A DNA stretch of 64,000 nt from Rhizobium hidalgonense (GTDB taxonomy: Bacteria > Pseudomonadota > Alphaproteobacteria > Rhizobiales > Rhizobiaceae), in assembly GCF_002914525.1 (NCBI RefSeq), contig NZ_LODW01000070.1:186001-250000 (forward strand). Direction: 5' to 3'. Made by a program: the position numbers and the translations under genes. Positions 17,981 through 27,368 of the stretch are shown piece by piece; position 1 is the stretch's first letter, and each line of letters starts with the position of its first letter. The notes below the pieces were generated by a model. That model was not told where the DNA came from, searched no databases, and was given only the letters and a program-made list of their open reading frames with translations.

Positions 17981-19717
17981 TCAATAACCGTTGGCCGAGC
18001 CCTCCGCCGACCGGCTGTCCATGGCGCCGTTGTATCGGGCGCCGCCGCCCTTTTCGATGGCGGCGAGGCTTTTGCCGCCGACGAGGATGCCGGCGGCCTG
18101 GCCCCAGACCGGTGCGTCATTGCCGCCATCGAAGCTGTAGCCCATGGCCGCGAGGGTCTTTTCCGTATCGGGCGAAATGGCATAGGGTTCGAGATATATT
18201 TTGTCGGGCTGCCATTGATGGTGGATACGCGGCGCGTTCACCGCCTGGCTAATATCCATGCCGAAATCGACGACGTTGAGGATCGCCTCCAGCGTGATGG
18301 TAATGATGCGCGAGCCGCCGGGGCTGCCGATCACCATGAAGGGCTTGCCGTCGCGGGTGACGATCGTGGGGCTCATCGAGGAGAGCGGTGTCTTCTTCGG
18401 AGCGATGGCATTCGCCTCGCCCTGGACGAGGCCGTAGAGGTTCGGCACGCCGGTTTTGGAGGTGAAATCGTCCATCTCGTTGTTGAGCAGGACACCGGTG
18501 CCCGGCGCCACGACGGCGGCGCCGAAAGAGCCGTTCAGCGTGTAGGTGACGGCAACCGCATTGCCCTCGTCGTCGATGATCGAATAATGCGTCGTCTCGG
18601 TGCTTTCCTTGCCGCCGAGCGGTTTCAGGTTGGCCGACGCGCCGGCCTTGTAGGGATCGATCTTGGCTGCGATCTCTTTGGCGTAGCTCTTGTCGATGAG
18701 CTTTGCGACCGGGTTCTCGACGAAATCGGGATCGCCGAGCGCAGCATTGCGGTCGACATAAGCGTAGCGCATCGCCTCCACCATGATGTGCACGGTGTCG
18801 GCCGAGTTGTAGCCGAGATAGGAGAGCGGGTAGCCCTCCAGGACGTTGAGGATCTCGCAGATGATGACACCGCCGGAGGAAGGCGGCGGTGAGGAAATGA
18901 TGTCGTAACCACGGTAGTTGCACTCGACCGGCTTCAACTCGCGCACGGCATATTGCTCAAAATCCTCCTTGGCGAGGATGCCGCCCTTGGCTTGGCTCGC
19001 CTTGACGATCGCCTCGGCCGGCGCGGCCTTGTAGAAGGCGTCGGGACCTTTTTCGGAGATGCTTGCTAGGACCGCAGCGAGGTCGGGCTGCTGGAGCTTT
19101 TCGCCCGATGCATAGGGTTTGCCATCGGATTTCAGGAAGATCTTCGCCGCCGCCTCGTCCTTGGCGAGGCGTTTGGCGTTGCCGGAGAGGGTTGCGGCGT
19201 CGCCCTGTTCCAGTGTGAAACCTTCCCTAGCGAAGCGGAGCGCCGGTCCGATCAGATCCTGGCGCGACTTCGTGCCGTATTTCTCGCGGGCGGTTTCAAA
19301 GCCCATGACGGAGCCGGGAACGCCGACGGCGAGATAACCGTCGAGGCTGGCGCGCGGCACGATATCACCCTTGGCATCGAGATACATGGTCTTCGTGGCG
19401 GCTAGCGGTGCACGTTCGCGAAAATCGAGAAAGGTCTTGGTACCGTCCTTCAGGCGGATGGTCATGAAACCGCCGCCGCCGAGATTGCCGGCCGAGGGAT
19501 AGACGACCGCCAGCGCATACCCAACAGCGACGGCGGCATCGACGGCATTGCCGCCGCCCTTCAGCACCTCGACGCCGACATCGGTCGCCAGGTGCTGGGC
19601 GGTGACGACCATGCCGTGCTCGGCCTCGACAGGGGCGGGCGAGGCAGCGAAGGCCGAAGTCAGGCTCAGCGACAGTGCCGATATGACGGAGATCGTTCCG
19701 ATATGCAGGCGGCCCAT
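17981..19717 (-). CDS. ggt: Gamma-glutamyltranspeptidase
   Basis: 578 residues from the ATG at 19717, with a strong GGAGGGGAAAAC ribosome site. A signal peptide (residues 1-25, ending AFA-AS) targets it to the periplasm. The autoprocessing site is intact: Thr375 in ETTHYSIIDD is the expected nucleophile of the small subunit, and the LNNEMDDF and PLSSMSPTIV motifs follow. It transfers or hydrolyses gamma-glutamyl groups of glutathione. The gene is monocistronic and minus strand. Confidence 0.95.
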   Translation of the reverse strand: MGRLHIGTISVISALSLSLTSAFAASPAPVEAEHGMVVTAQHLATDVGVEVLKGGGNAVDAAVAVGYALAVVYPSAGNLGGGGFMTIRLKDGTKTFLDFRERAPLAATKTMYLDAKGDIVPRASLDGYLAVGVPGSVMGFETAREKYGTKSRQDLIGPALRFAREGFTLEQGDAATLSGNAKRLAKDEAAAKIFLKSDGKPYASGEKLQQPDLAAVLASISEKGPDAFYKAAPAEAIVKASQAKGGILAKEDFEQYAVRELKPVECNYRGYDIISSPPPSSGGVIICEILNVLEGYPLSYLGYNSADTVHIMVEAMRYAYVDRNAALGDPDFVENPVAKLIDKSYAKEIAAKIDPYKAGASANLKPLGGKESTETTHYSIIDDEGNAVAVTYTLNGSFGAAVVAPGTGVLLNNEMDDFTSKTGVPNLYGLVQGEANAIAPKKTPLSSMSPTIVTRDGKPFMVIGSPGGSRIITITLEAILNVVDFGMDISQAVNAPRIHHQWQPDKIYLEPYAISPDTEKTLAAMGYSFDGGNDAPVWGQAAGILVGGKSLAAIEKGGGARYNGAMDSRSAEGSANGY

Positions 19718-19820
19718 GTTTTCCCCTCCTATGGACAGTGATGGAAAACATATGGGGCTGCGGTAGCGCGAGGCAATGCAACGGTTTGGTTTAATGTACC
19801 GAGTTCGCAAGCGGGGGGCG

Positions 19821-20876
19821 TCAGGCGCCGTGCAGGGCGTCCGGCCTCAACGACGGCGCCGTCGCGACGGTCCGGTCACGCAATCCTGCGGCGAGCCGCT
19901 CCTCGGCCCTGCGGGCGATTGCCTGAAGGTCGCGCGGCTTGCCTGATATCTTCTCGATGGCGGCGATGGCGACATCGGTTGCGAGATAATCCGGCTTGTG
20001 GCCGACGCCGCGAACGGTGACGAGCTCGGAACCTGTTATATCGCGGGCCAGGCCGCGCGAATGCAGGTGCTCCCAGACGATCTCGTCGCTGTCGCCTGTT
20101 ATGATGACGGTCGGCGCGGTGATCTGCGCATAGAGCGGCGACTGCTCCTTCACATAGGCGAGCAGCCTCTTAAAATCGGCGGCGTTGTGATGGAAAGCGT
20201 TCGGCCGCAGCACCAGCGACGGGCCGGTCTTTTCGATGTAATCGACCGGGCGCGGATTGGGGTAGAAAACGTTCCGCGTCCCACGTTCCAGCCGGCTCAG
20301 CCCAAGCGGCACGACGATCGCGTGGTTGAAGAGCCAGCCGAGGACCGGCACGGTGGCGACATGATAGTACCAGTCGATGCCGCCCGGCCAGGGGTGGGTG
20401 GCGGGTGCGAGAAAGAGCAGGCCGGCGGTCTTATCAGGATGGCGCAGGCCGAAAGCGGCAGTGATCGCGCCGCCGAAGGAATGGCCGACGATGACAGCCT
20501 TTTCAATGCCGCGCTTTTCCATCAGCTTGGCGATCGCATCGGCCTGACCGGAGGGAACAGCGTTGTCAGCACCACCGCGTTCGGAATAACCGTGGCCGGG
20601 ACGATCGACGAACAGCATTTCCGCCCGGCCTTCGAGCGCGGCGCGGAAGGCGACCACTTGGTCGAGCAGATTGCCGCTGGCGCCGTGAATGAAGACGAGG
20701 GCCGGCAGGTCGGCCTGTTCCGGACGCTCGACGTGGACGGCGTTCATGCGGTAACCGCCGACATCCGTCAGTTCGCCGATATTCGGATAGGTCTGTTCGA
20801 ATTGCCGCGCCTTGTAGGAGGTGTATCCGATGGCGGCGGCGAGCGGGGCGACAAGAGCGGAAACTTCGGCAAGCAT
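19821..20876 (-). CDS. Alpha/beta hydrolase
   Basis: 351 residues with an N-terminal hydrophobic segment (ALVAPLAAAIGY) that may anchor it to the membrane. The hydrolase core has oxyanion-hole FIHGASGN (residues ~62-69), DRPGHGYS, nucleophile elbow GHSFGG with Ser133, and a late His in VRGVGHKPDY. The triad therefore looks complete. The substrate cannot be inferred; related proteins are lipases, esterases or epoxide-hydrolase-like enzymes. It lies between ggt and the TPR gene with no overlap. Confidence 0.85.
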   Translation of the reverse strand: MLAEVSALVAPLAAAIGYTSYKARQFEQTYPNIGELTDVGGYRMNAVHVERPEQADLPALVFIHGASGNLLDQVVAFRAALEGRAEMLFVDRPGHGYSERGGADNAVPSGQADAIAKLMEKRGIEKAVIVGHSFGGAITAAFGLRHPDKTAGLLFLAPATHPWPGGIDWYYHVATVPVLGWLFNHAIVVPLGLSRLERGTRNVFYPNPRPVDYIEKTGPSLVLRPNAFHHNAADFKRLLAYVKEQSPLYAQITAPTVIITGDSDEIVWEHLHSRGLARDITGSELVTVRGVGHKPDYLATDVAIAAIEKISGKPRDLQAIARRAEERLAAGLRDRTVATAPSLRPDALHGA

Positions 20877-20987
20877 GAGCTTTATGGGCGTGTTGTGGCG
20901 ATTCTTACGAGGGGCGGGTGAAGAACCGCGCCGTTTTCCTCTAAATTTGCGCGGTGCGGCGGAGCGTCAAGCTCGGGCGCGCCGAGA

Positions 20988-21602
20988 TCAAGTGCGGTTG
21001 CCGGCGAGTCTTTCCGCAAGCGTGTTGGCCTGTTCCTGCGCGGTGCGCTCGGCGGGATAGACGTCGAGAAAACGCTCCCAAGCCTTCAAGGTCAGCTGGT
21101 CGTTGCCGGAGTTGCTGAGGATCGCCGCCATCCCGGAGAGCGCGCCGAAATGGCGCGGCTCGAGATCGAGCACACGTTCGATGTCGGACATCGACTTGCG
21201 ATAATTGCCCATGACGAAGTTCAGCGTCGCGCGGCGGTTCCAGCTTTCGGCATAATCCGGCTTCAGCGCAATCGCCTCGTCGAGAAAATCGAGGGCGGCG
21301 GGATTGCGCTTTTCCTCGATCGCCTTGTCGGCCCACTGCATCAGCAGGTTGACGGTGGCGCTGCCGGAATCGTTCCATTCCATGCGGATCTCATTGGCGA
21401 TGCCGCTGGCCTTGTCGGGGTCGCGCTCCCGTTTCAGCTGGGCAAAGAGCTGGTCGAGGTGCTGTTTCGGTGAAGAGTTGACGTCCGCCTGCTCGACGAT
21501 ACGGTCCTTTTCCGCCGCAGTGGCCGGAAAGGTCGAAGTGAACAAGATGAGGGCGAGCGGCAGCGCCGCTGACGTCAAAGCAAAAAAGCGCATGGCGGAC
21601 AT
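20988..21602 (-). CDS. Exported tetratricopeptide-repeat protein
   Basis: About 204 residues from the ATG at 21602 (21593 is also possible). A signal peptide is clear: MRFFALTSAALPLALILFTS, ending TFPATA-AE. Two or three TPR units follow (for example AALDFLDEAIALKPDYAESWNRRA and SMSDIERVLDLEPRHFGALSG, residues ~105-165). TPR proteins act as protein-protein scaffolds; here it would be periplasmic. No partner is evident nearby. Confidence 0.82.
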   Translation of the reverse strand: MSAMRFFALTSAALPLALILFTSTFPATAAEKDRIVEQADVNSSPKQHLDQLFAQLKRERDPDKASGIANEIRMEWNDSGSATVNLLMQWADKAIEEKRNPAALDFLDEAIALKPDYAESWNRRATLNFVMGNYRKSMSDIERVLDLEPRHFGALSGMAAILSNSGNDQLTLKAWERFLDVYPAERTAQEQANTLAERLAGNRT

Positions 21603-21713
21603 ATTAGCCCGCCAACGCCGAAGATCAAACAAATTTGACGTGATCACCGCAGCGACCCCCCGGATATATCTGCCGGCGCAAATGGCGCGGCAAGGCGATC
21701 CGGACGCGCGAAA

Positions 21714-21839
21714 TCAGCCCTGACGGGCCTTGAAGCGCGGGTTCAGCTTGTTGATGATGTAGATGCGGCCCTTGCGGCGAACCAGACGGTTGTCACGGTG
21801 ACGAGCCTTGAGCGACTTGAGCGAATTCTTGATCTTCAT
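21714..21839 (-). CDS. rpmJ: 50S ribosomal protein L36, cysteine-free type
   Basis: A 41-residue basic protein on the minus strand: [20 protein letters not shown], then [11 protein letters not shown] and [10 protein letters not shown]. This is bacterial L36 of the longer type lacking the zinc-binding cysteine/histidine set. It is a component of the large ribosomal subunit. The gene stands alone between the TPR gene and purK. Its small size makes it easy to overlook. Confidence 0.93.
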
Positions 21840-21895
21840 TTTTCTGATCCGCGATCTCTATGGGGGAATTCACATTCGCCCGTATCTTTAACAAT

Positions 21896-21920
21896 CAAAA
21901 GCGCGCCATCGGGGCGCGCT
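21896..21920 (-). terminator. Terminator after purK
   Basis: AGCGCGCC (21900-21907) and GGCGCGCT (21913-21920) form a perfect stem with a 5-base loop. On the minus strand it is followed by TTTTG, as expected for the end of the purE-purK transcript. Confidence 0.8.
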
Positions 21921-22003
21921 CTTTAGGTGGGGAGCAGATACCCCGTCACCTCCACCATGTCAACCGCATGACGGTGTTTTTCCCAAGGCGCAGCGGTGTT
22001 TTC

Positions 22004-23080
22004 TCAGTTGGAAATCGACGATTTCGGCGTCAAGGTGGTGACATGGCCCATCTTCCGGCCGGGGCGCCATTCGGTCTTGCCGTAGAGATGAACGAGCGTA
22101 TCCGGGCGCCGCAGCCAGTCGGGAACGGCCAGGATATCGTCGCCGATCAGGTTCTGCAGGACGCAGTCGGAATGGCGATCTGCATTGCCGAGCGACAGGC
22201 CGGCGACGGCACGGATATGCTGCTCGAACTGGCTGACGACGCAGGCGGCCTCCGTCCAGTGGCCGGAGTTGTGGACACGCGGCGCCATCTCGTTGGCAAT
22301 CAGGCTGCCATCGGCAAGCACGAAAAACTCGATGCCGATAACGCCGACATAGTTCAATGCGGCGAGGATCGTTTCGGCCGATCGGCGTGCGGCTTCGGCT
22401 GTCTGCGCGGAGATTGCGGCGGGAACCGTCGAGGTGTGGAGGATGCCGTTGCGATGGACATTCGCGGCGGGGTCGAAGCAGACGACCGTACCGTCGGTGG
22501 CGCGGGCGGCGATGATCGAGACCTCGCGCTCGAAGGCGACAAAACTTTCGAGGATGAGCGGCACGGCGCCGAGCGCGGCATAGGCGCCATCAGCGCTGTC
22601 GGCCACTGAGCGGAAAACCTTCTGGCCCTTGCCGTCATAACCGAGGCGGCGCGTCTTCAGCACGCCCTGGCCGCCGAAATCCTCAAGCGCCAGTTCGAGA
22701 TCGGCCTGGCTGTCGACCGCGTGGAAGCGGGCGGTTGATATGCCGCAGCCATTGAGAAAGCGCTTTTCGACGAGGCGGTCCTGGGCGGCCTCTAGCGCCT
22801 TCGGCGGCGGATAGACCGGCACGCTTGCCGCGAGCGTCTCGGCGGCTGTGACGGGCACGTTCTCGAATTCGTAGGTGACGACATCGCAGATATCCGCCAG
22901 CTCGACCAGGGCCATCGGGTCGTCATAGGCGGCGGTAATCTGCCGGTTGGCGAGTTGGGCCGCCGGGCAGTCCGCCTGCGGCTCGAGAATGACCGTGCGA
23001 AAGTTCAACCTGGCGGCAGCAATGGCCAGCATGCGGCCGAGCTGGCCGCCGCCGATGATGCCGATGGTCTTTGCCGTCAT
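22004..23080 (-). CDS. purK: N5-carboxyaminoimidazole ribonucleotide synthase
   Basis: 358 residues of the ATP-grasp family. The start at 23080 overlaps the purE stop as ATGA. The N-terminal motif IGIIGGGQLGRMLAIAAARL (residues ~5-24) is the PurK signature. ATP-grasp elements follow, such as GFGGQGVLKTRRLGYDGKGQ-like and FEREVSIIAAR. The enzyme uses ATP and bicarbonate to carboxylate aminoimidazole ribonucleotide, supplying PurE in purine synthesis. Confidence 0.96.
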   Translation of the reverse strand: MTAKTIGIIGGGQLGRMLAIAAARLNFRTVILEPQADCPAAQLANRQITAAYDDPMALVELADICDVVTYEFENVPVTAAETLAASVPVYPPPKALEAAQDRLVEKRFLNGCGISTARFHAVDSQADLELALEDFGGQGVLKTRRLGYDGKGQKVFRSVADSADGAYAALGAVPLILESFVAFEREVSIIAARATDGTVVCFDPAANVHRNGILHTSTVPAAISAQTAEAARRSAETILAALNYVGVIGIEFFVLADGSLIANEMAPRVHNSGHWTEAACVVSQFEQHIRAVAGLSLGNADRHSDCVLQNLIGDDILAVPDWLRRPDTLVHLYGKTEWRPGRKMGHVTTLTPKSSISN

Positions 23081-23574
23081 AGGTCGTCCATCGGGTATTC
23101 GGCGACGGCAGCACTCTGGCGCTCGCGCCACTCGTCGAGCCGGTCGGCGATTTCTTCGTCGGAAAGGGCGAGGACGGCGGCGGCGAGAAGGGCGGCGTTG
23201 ACCGCGCCGGCCTTACCGATGGCGAGCGTTCCGACTGGAATGCCGGCCGGCATCTGCACGATGGAAAGAAGGCTGTCCTGGCCGGACATGGTTTTGGACT
23301 GGACCGGCACGCCAAAAACCGGCAGCGGTGTCATCGATGCGGTCATACCCGGCAGGTGGGCGGCGCCGCCGGCGCCGGCGATGATGACCTTGAAGCCCTC
23401 CGCCCGCGCACCCTTGGCAAAATTGACCAGCCGGTCGACTGTGCGATGCGCCGAAATGATGCGCGCATCATACGGGATCTCCAGCGCCTCCAGCGTGTCG
23501 GCGGCGTTCTTCATGGTCTCCCAGTCGGACTGGCTGCCCATGATGATGGCGACGGATGGTCTGTCTGTCATCAT
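23077..23574 (-). CDS. purE: N5-carboxyaminoimidazole ribonucleotide mutase
   Basis: 165 residues, class I PurE. Conserved elements are IIMGSQSDWETM (residues ~10-21), ISAHRTVDRL with the catalytic His, and IAGAGGAAHLPGMTAS. It converts N5-CAIR to CAIR and is translationally coupled to purK. The start is ATG at 23574; the second Met is one codon later. Confidence 0.96.
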   Translation of the reverse strand: MMTDRPSVAIIMGSQSDWETMKNAADTLEALEIPYDARIISAHRTVDRLVNFAKGARAEGFKVIIAGAGGAAHLPGMTASMTPLPVFGVPVQSKTMSGQDSLLSIVQMPAGIPVGTLAIGKAGAVNAALLAAAVLALSDEEIADRLDEWRERQSAAVAEYPMDDL

Positions 23575-23587
23575 TGTTGCTATCCCC

Positions 23588-23791
23588 TCAGGCGATGATG
23601 TCAGGGATGATCTGATCTTCCAGCTTCGAAAGCCTGTCCTTGATGACGAGCTTCTTCTTCTTCATGCGCTGAATCCGCAGAGCATCGCATCCGATCTGGA
23701 TCATGGCGTTGATCGCGGCGTCGAAATCCTCGTGCTCTTGGCGCAGCCGCGCCACGGTGAGCCTGATTTCCGCCTGTTCCTGATCGGCCAT
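23588..23791 (-). CDS. YdcH/DUF465 small coiled-coil protein (first copy)
   Basis: About 67 residues from ATG at 23791, with GGGGA upstream. The charged helical sequence contains HEDFDAAINAM, then RIQRMKKKKLVIKDRLSKLE, the DUF465 pattern seen in E. coli YdcH. The family is small, helical and of unknown function. It ends 14 bases before the purE start and could share a promoter with purEK. A second DUF465 gene lies divergently at 24020. Confidence 0.8.
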   Translation of the reverse strand: MADQEQAEIRLTVARLRQEHEDFDAAINAMIQIGCDALRIQRMKKKKLVIKDRLSKLEDQIIPDIIA

Positions 23792-24019
23792 ATGCATTCC
23801 CCGTTATCGTCCTCGGACCTTGTCCGATCTGCCGATGATTTCCGCAAGCTCCTATCACCAAATACGGGTAACGGCTAGTTAGTCTTGATCATGAAATTGC
23901 CATCCTGTCTTCATCTTTTGGCCTTCGACAAGCCGTCAAAAATATGTCACAGTCCGCCGCGTTGACACCTTGATCCCCGACGATGTTGGCCGGGGAGGGT
24001 AAGAGGAAGGAAGGGTCAA

Positions 24020-24193
24020 ATGACAGTTCAAGCTCATCTTGAATCACTCCAGAAAAAGCATGTTGCTCTCGAGGAGGAGTTGCACGCGCTCAGAACAGCT
24101 CCCTCTATCTCCGATACGGAAATTGCCGAATGCAAGCGCCGCAAGCTGCGCATCAAGGACGAGATTATGCGTCTCAAGTCGTCCGTCCACTGA
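24020..24193 (+). CDS. YdcH/DUF465 small coiled-coil protein (second copy)
   Basis: 57 residues: MTVQAHLESLQKKHVALEEE at the N terminus, and ECKRRKLRIKDEIMRLK near the C terminus, matching DUF465. A strong ribosome site (AGGAAGGAAGGG) precedes the ATG. It is divergent from the first copy, with about 230 bases between them. The KxLRIKDEI core is shared by both copies. Function unknown. Confidence 0.85.
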   Translation: MTVQAHLESLQKKHVALEEELHALRTAPSISDTEIAECKRRKLRIKDEIMRLKSSVH

Positions 24194-24292
24194 TCTTCCC
24201 AAGGGTCGCCGGTCGATCATCTTGCGAAAGAAAAGGTAAATCCATCCATTCCGCCTAAAATCAGCAAGACCCGGTGATTTTACACCAGAATT

Positions 24293-24332
24293 GCGCCAGC
24301 CCGATGCCAGCGGCATTGCGGCTGGCGCTTTT
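24293..24332 (+). terminator. Terminator downstream of the second YdcH gene
   Basis: GCGCCAGC (24293-24300) pairs with GCTGGCGC (24321-24328), with inner pairing of ATGCC and GGCAT, followed by TTTT. It lies 100 bases after the stop, so the transcript has a 3' untranslated stretch. Confidence 0.75.
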
Positions 24333-24392
24333 GCGTGTGCCGCGCTTCAAGTCGCATGCATATGATGGGCGGTGCTGAAATGTGAGCCCGCT

Positions 24393-24653
24393 TCAAGCCC
24401 AGAACTGATCCAGCCATAAATTGAGCTTGTCGAAACCGCGGTTGTTGACCGTGTAGATGCGTTTCGTGCCGTCCGAGGTCACCGAGACGAGATTGCTGTC
24501 GAGCAGCGCCTTCAGGTGTTGCGACACGGCGGGGCGGCTGATCGGCAGGCCCTCGGCCAGTTCGTTGACGGTCCGCGGCGCACGACGCAATTCCTCCAGC
24601 AGAAAACGCCGGTTCGGATCGGCAATCGCAGAGAAAGGGTCCGTGTTCGACAT
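24393..24653 (-). CDS. ArsR-family helix-turn-helix regulator
   Basis: 86 residues, a minimal winged-helix repressor: ADPNRRFLLEELRRAPRTVNE, then ISRPAVSQHLKALLDSNLV (recognition helix, residues ~38-56) and a wing. There are no metal-binding cysteines, so it is not a typical metal sensor; it resembles the SdpR-like or AHSA1-linked branch. It lies 70 bases after the TauE-like gene, on the same strand, and could regulate it. Confidence 0.87.
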   Translation of the reverse strand: MSNTDPFSAIADPNRRFLLEELRRAPRTVNELAEGLPISRPAVSQHLKALLDSNLVSVTSDGTKRIYTVNNRGFDKLNLWLDQFWA

Positions 24654-24722
24654 AACGGGAAAGCTACGTCAAACCGGGCGTTCCAGCAAGGAAATTGTGC
24701 ATTGCAGCGTACTGCTGCGGCC

Positions 24723-25487
24723 TTACCAGCCAAGACCCTCGCGCACGATCAGCAAGGCCGCGATCAGGGCCATCGCATACATGAAGGGATAGAAGACCGC
24801 CGGCTTCATGCGGCGCACGCACCAGGCGCCGGCAAGGGTGGCGAGCGGGGCGAAGGGTAGAAGCGTCGCGGAGGTCGCGAGATTCTGGGTGTCGAGCTGG
24901 CCGAGCGCGAAGTAGGGGATGAGCTTGATGGCGTTGAGAATCGCGAAAAAGCGCACGCTGGTGCCGGTATAATCGCGTGGTTGCAGCTTGAGCGGCAGGG
25001 CATAGATCTGGAAGGGGGCGCCTCCTGCATGGGCGACAAAGCTGCCGTAGCCGGAAAATGTACTCCAAAGGCCGGCGACCTTCGGCCGCTGGCCGCGCGG
25101 CGGGACAACCTTGCCGGCGCCCGGGCCGTAATTGTTCCAAAAATAGCGCAGGCAGAAGAGGATGGTCACAGCCCCGATGACGATGCGCAGCATGTTGCCC
25201 GGAACGAGCGCGGCGGTCGCCCAGCCGAGCGCGATGCCGAAGACTGCGCCCGGCAGCATGATTTTCAGCGTCGCCCCGTCGCCATGTCGGCGCCAAATGA
25301 CGAGCGAGATCATGTCCATGAAGACCAGGATCGGCAGCAGGATCGCCGCCGCCTCGACAGGCGAGACGACGAGGGCGAGGAAGGGCAGGCCGATCAGCGA
25401 CAAAGCGTCGCCCATGCCGCCCTTCGCGAGGCCCACCAGCAGAACGGCGGGCACGGCGGCGTAGTAGAATGACAAATCCTGCGGCAT
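24723..25487 (-). CDS. TauE/SafE-family membrane protein (probable sulfite or organosulfonate exporter)
   Basis: 254 residues with about eight hydrophobic segments (for example AVPAVLLVGLAKGGMGDAL, ILLPILVFMDMISLVIW, and AVTILFCLRYFW). The conserved G-x-x-K-GG start of the first repeat is present as LVGLAKGGMGD. The family moves sulfite, sulfoacetate or related anions across the inner membrane; the substrate is unknown. The start at 25487 follows AGGAGG at a longish spacing. Confidence 0.85.
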   Translation of the reverse strand: MPQDLSFYYAAVPAVLLVGLAKGGMGDALSLIGLPFLALVVSPVEAAAILLPILVFMDMISLVIWRRHGDGATLKIMLPGAVFGIALGWATAALVPGNMLRIVIGAVTILFCLRYFWNNYGPGAGKVVPPRGQRPKVAGLWSTFSGYGSFVAHAGGAPFQIYALPLKLQPRDYTGTSVRFFAILNAIKLIPYFALGQLDTQNLATSATLLPFAPLATLAGAWCVRRMKPAVFYPFMYAMALIAALLIVREGLGW

Positions 25488-25594
25488 GCTTTCGGCATCC
25501 TCCTCTTGCCAGCCTCGTCTAACGGAACTACTCACACAAAACGAGTGCGCATCCCTCCTTTCGAAGGGGAATTCGCAGGAAACGGAAAGACCTC

Positions 25595-26248
25595 ATGACC
25601 GAACCGGAAAACCGCTGCCGCCTTGTGCTCATCGCACCCGAGATTGCCGATGCCGATGAACGGGCAAGCATCGTTGCCGACGCGCTGAAGGGCGGCGATG
25701 TCGCATCGGTGATCGTGCCGCAATACGGCCTCGACGACGGCACCTTCCAGAAACATGCCGAGAAGCTGGTGCCCCTAATCCAGGATGCCGGGGCCGCCGC
25801 GCTGATTGCGGGCGACAGCCGCGTGGCGGGACGGGCAAAGGCCGACGGCCTGCACCTTTCCGGCAATGCCGAGGCACTTTCGGAAGCAATCGAAAAACAT
25901 GCGCCGAAGCTGATCGTCGGTGGCGGCAACGCAGCTGACCGGCACAAGGCTCTTGAGATCGGCGAAGCCAGGCCGGACTATATCTTCTTCGGCAAGCTCG
26001 ACGGCGATATCAAGCCGGAGGCGCATCCGAAGAACCTTGCGCTCGGCGAATGGTGGGCCTCGATGATCGAGATTCCCTGCATCGTCATGGGCGGCACCGA
26101 TCCGGCTTCGGCGCTTGCCGTCGCCGAGACCGGCGCGGAGTTCGTGGCGCTGCGGCTGGCGGTCTTCGGCGAGCCCAGCCGGGCGCCGTCTATCGTTGCT
26201 GAAGTCAACGCCTTGCTTGACGAAAAAGCGCCACGGTTTGAGGATTGA
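25595..26248 (+). CDS. Thiamine phosphate synthase-like (ThiE-fold) protein
   Basis: 217 residues of the TIM-barrel ThiE/TenI family. DGLHLSG (near residue 86) matches the ThiE GVHLGQ segment. PDYIFFGKL and GGTDPASALAVAETGAEFVAL match the C-terminal phosphate-binding half. Several usual ThiE pyrophosphate-binding residues are altered, so it may be a paralogue rather than the main thiamine enzyme. The Sel1-repeat gene starts 10 bases downstream, so the two are probably co-transcribed. Confidence 0.75.
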   Translation: MTEPENRCRLVLIAPEIADADERASIVADALKGGDVASVIVPQYGLDDGTFQKHAEKLVPLIQDAGAAALIAGDSRVAGRAKADGLHLSGNAEALSEAIEKHAPKLIVGGGNAADRHKALEIGEARPDYIFFGKLDGDIKPEAHPKNLALGEWWASMIEIPCIVMGGTDPASALAVAETGAEFVALRLAVFGEPSRAPSIVAEVNALLDEKAPRFED

Positions 26249-26258
26249 AATCGCGCTC

Positions 26259-27341
26259 ATGCCGATCCTGACCGCCCGCCTGTTGAAATTGATCCTTGCC
26301 AGCATGGCCGCCTCCGCTGCGGCCGGGCCGGGTGTCGTCTTGGCTCAGGCCACCGACAGTGTCATCAGCCAGCCGGGCTCGGCGCCGGCTTCGACCTTCC
26401 GCACCGACCGGCCCTCCGGCCCTGATGTGCGGCCCTCCGATGGTGTCGGCGTGTTCGATCGCATGGGTGCGAAGCTGCCGGACCTGCCGCCGGAGAAGGA
26501 CTACAAGGGACCTGTCGACGAGGCTTACGGCGCCTTCCAGCGCGGTTATTACCTGACGGCAATGGACAAGGCGCTGCCGCGTGCCCAGCTTGGCGATGCG
26601 GCGGCGCAGACACTGATCGGCGAAATCCTCTCGCAGGGGCTTGGTGTCAAGAAGGACGTGAAGAATGCTGCCTTCTGGTACGGCAAGGCGGCCGAAGGCG
26701 GCGATGCAGTGGCAATGTTTAAATATGCGCTGATCCTGATGGAAGGCCAGGGCGTGCCGCGCGATAAGGCCAAGGCCGACGACTACATGCGCAAGGCGGC
26801 CGAGGCCGGCAATCCTTCGGCGGAATTTAACTGGGCGCAGCTTCTCATCGCCGACAATCCCGGCGAAAAGGGACTGAGGCTCGCGCTGCCATTCTACGAG
26901 AAATCGGCCGAGCAAGGCATTGCCGATTCGCAATATGCCGTGGCGCAGATCTATGCGACGCTCAAGGACCTGCCTGAAGAAAAGAAGCAGCTTGCCCGCG
27001 AATGGATGGCACGTGCGGCGCGCGCCGGTTTCGACACGGCCCAGCTCGATCTCGGCATCTGGCTCGTCAACGGCGTCGGTGGGCCGAAGGATTACGTCAA
27101 GGGCTTCGAATGGCTGAAACTTGCGGCCAATGGCGGCAACGTCGTCGCACAGAACAAGCTCGCCCACCTTTATATCAATGCCATCGGCACGGCGCCCGAC
27201 CCGGTCGAGGCGGCGAAGTGGTACGTCCTGTCGCGCCGCGCGGGGCTCGCCGATCCGTCGCTCGAGGATTTCTATCTCGGCATCGAAGACGATCAGCAGA
27301 AAGCGGCGATCGAGGCTGCCAACAAATTCCGCCGGCGATAG
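26259..27341 (+). CDS. Exported Sel1-repeat protein
   Basis: 360 residues from the ATG at 26259; an open frame extends farther upstream inside the previous gene. A signal peptide is visible (LILASMAASAAAGPGVVLAQA, residues ~9-30). From residue ~95 a series of about six Sel1-like repeats follows, such as YGKAAEGGDAVAMFKYALILM and YMRKAAEAGNPSAEFNWAQ. Sel1 proteins are scaffold or regulatory proteins; ExoR of Sinorhizobium is a rhizobial example with the same repeat. No target can be assigned. Confidence 0.85.
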   Translation: MPILTARLLKLILASMAASAAAGPGVVLAQATDSVISQPGSAPASTFRTDRPSGPDVRPSDGVGVFDRMGAKLPDLPPEKDYKGPVDEAYGAFQRGYYLTAMDKALPRAQLGDAAAQTLIGEILSQGLGVKKDVKNAAFWYGKAAEGGDAVAMFKYALILMEGQGVPRDKAKADDYMRKAAEAGNPSAEFNWAQLLIADNPGEKGLRLALPFYEKSAEQGIADSQYAVAQIYATLKDLPEEKKQLAREWMARAARAGFDTAQLDLGIWLVNGVGGPKDYVKGFEWLKLAANGGNVVAQNKLAHLYINAIGTAPDPVEAAKWYVLSRRAGLADPSLEDFYLGIEDDQQKAAIEAANKFRRR

Positions 27342-27368
27342 CGGGCGCAAATTTGCTGAAATTGCTCC

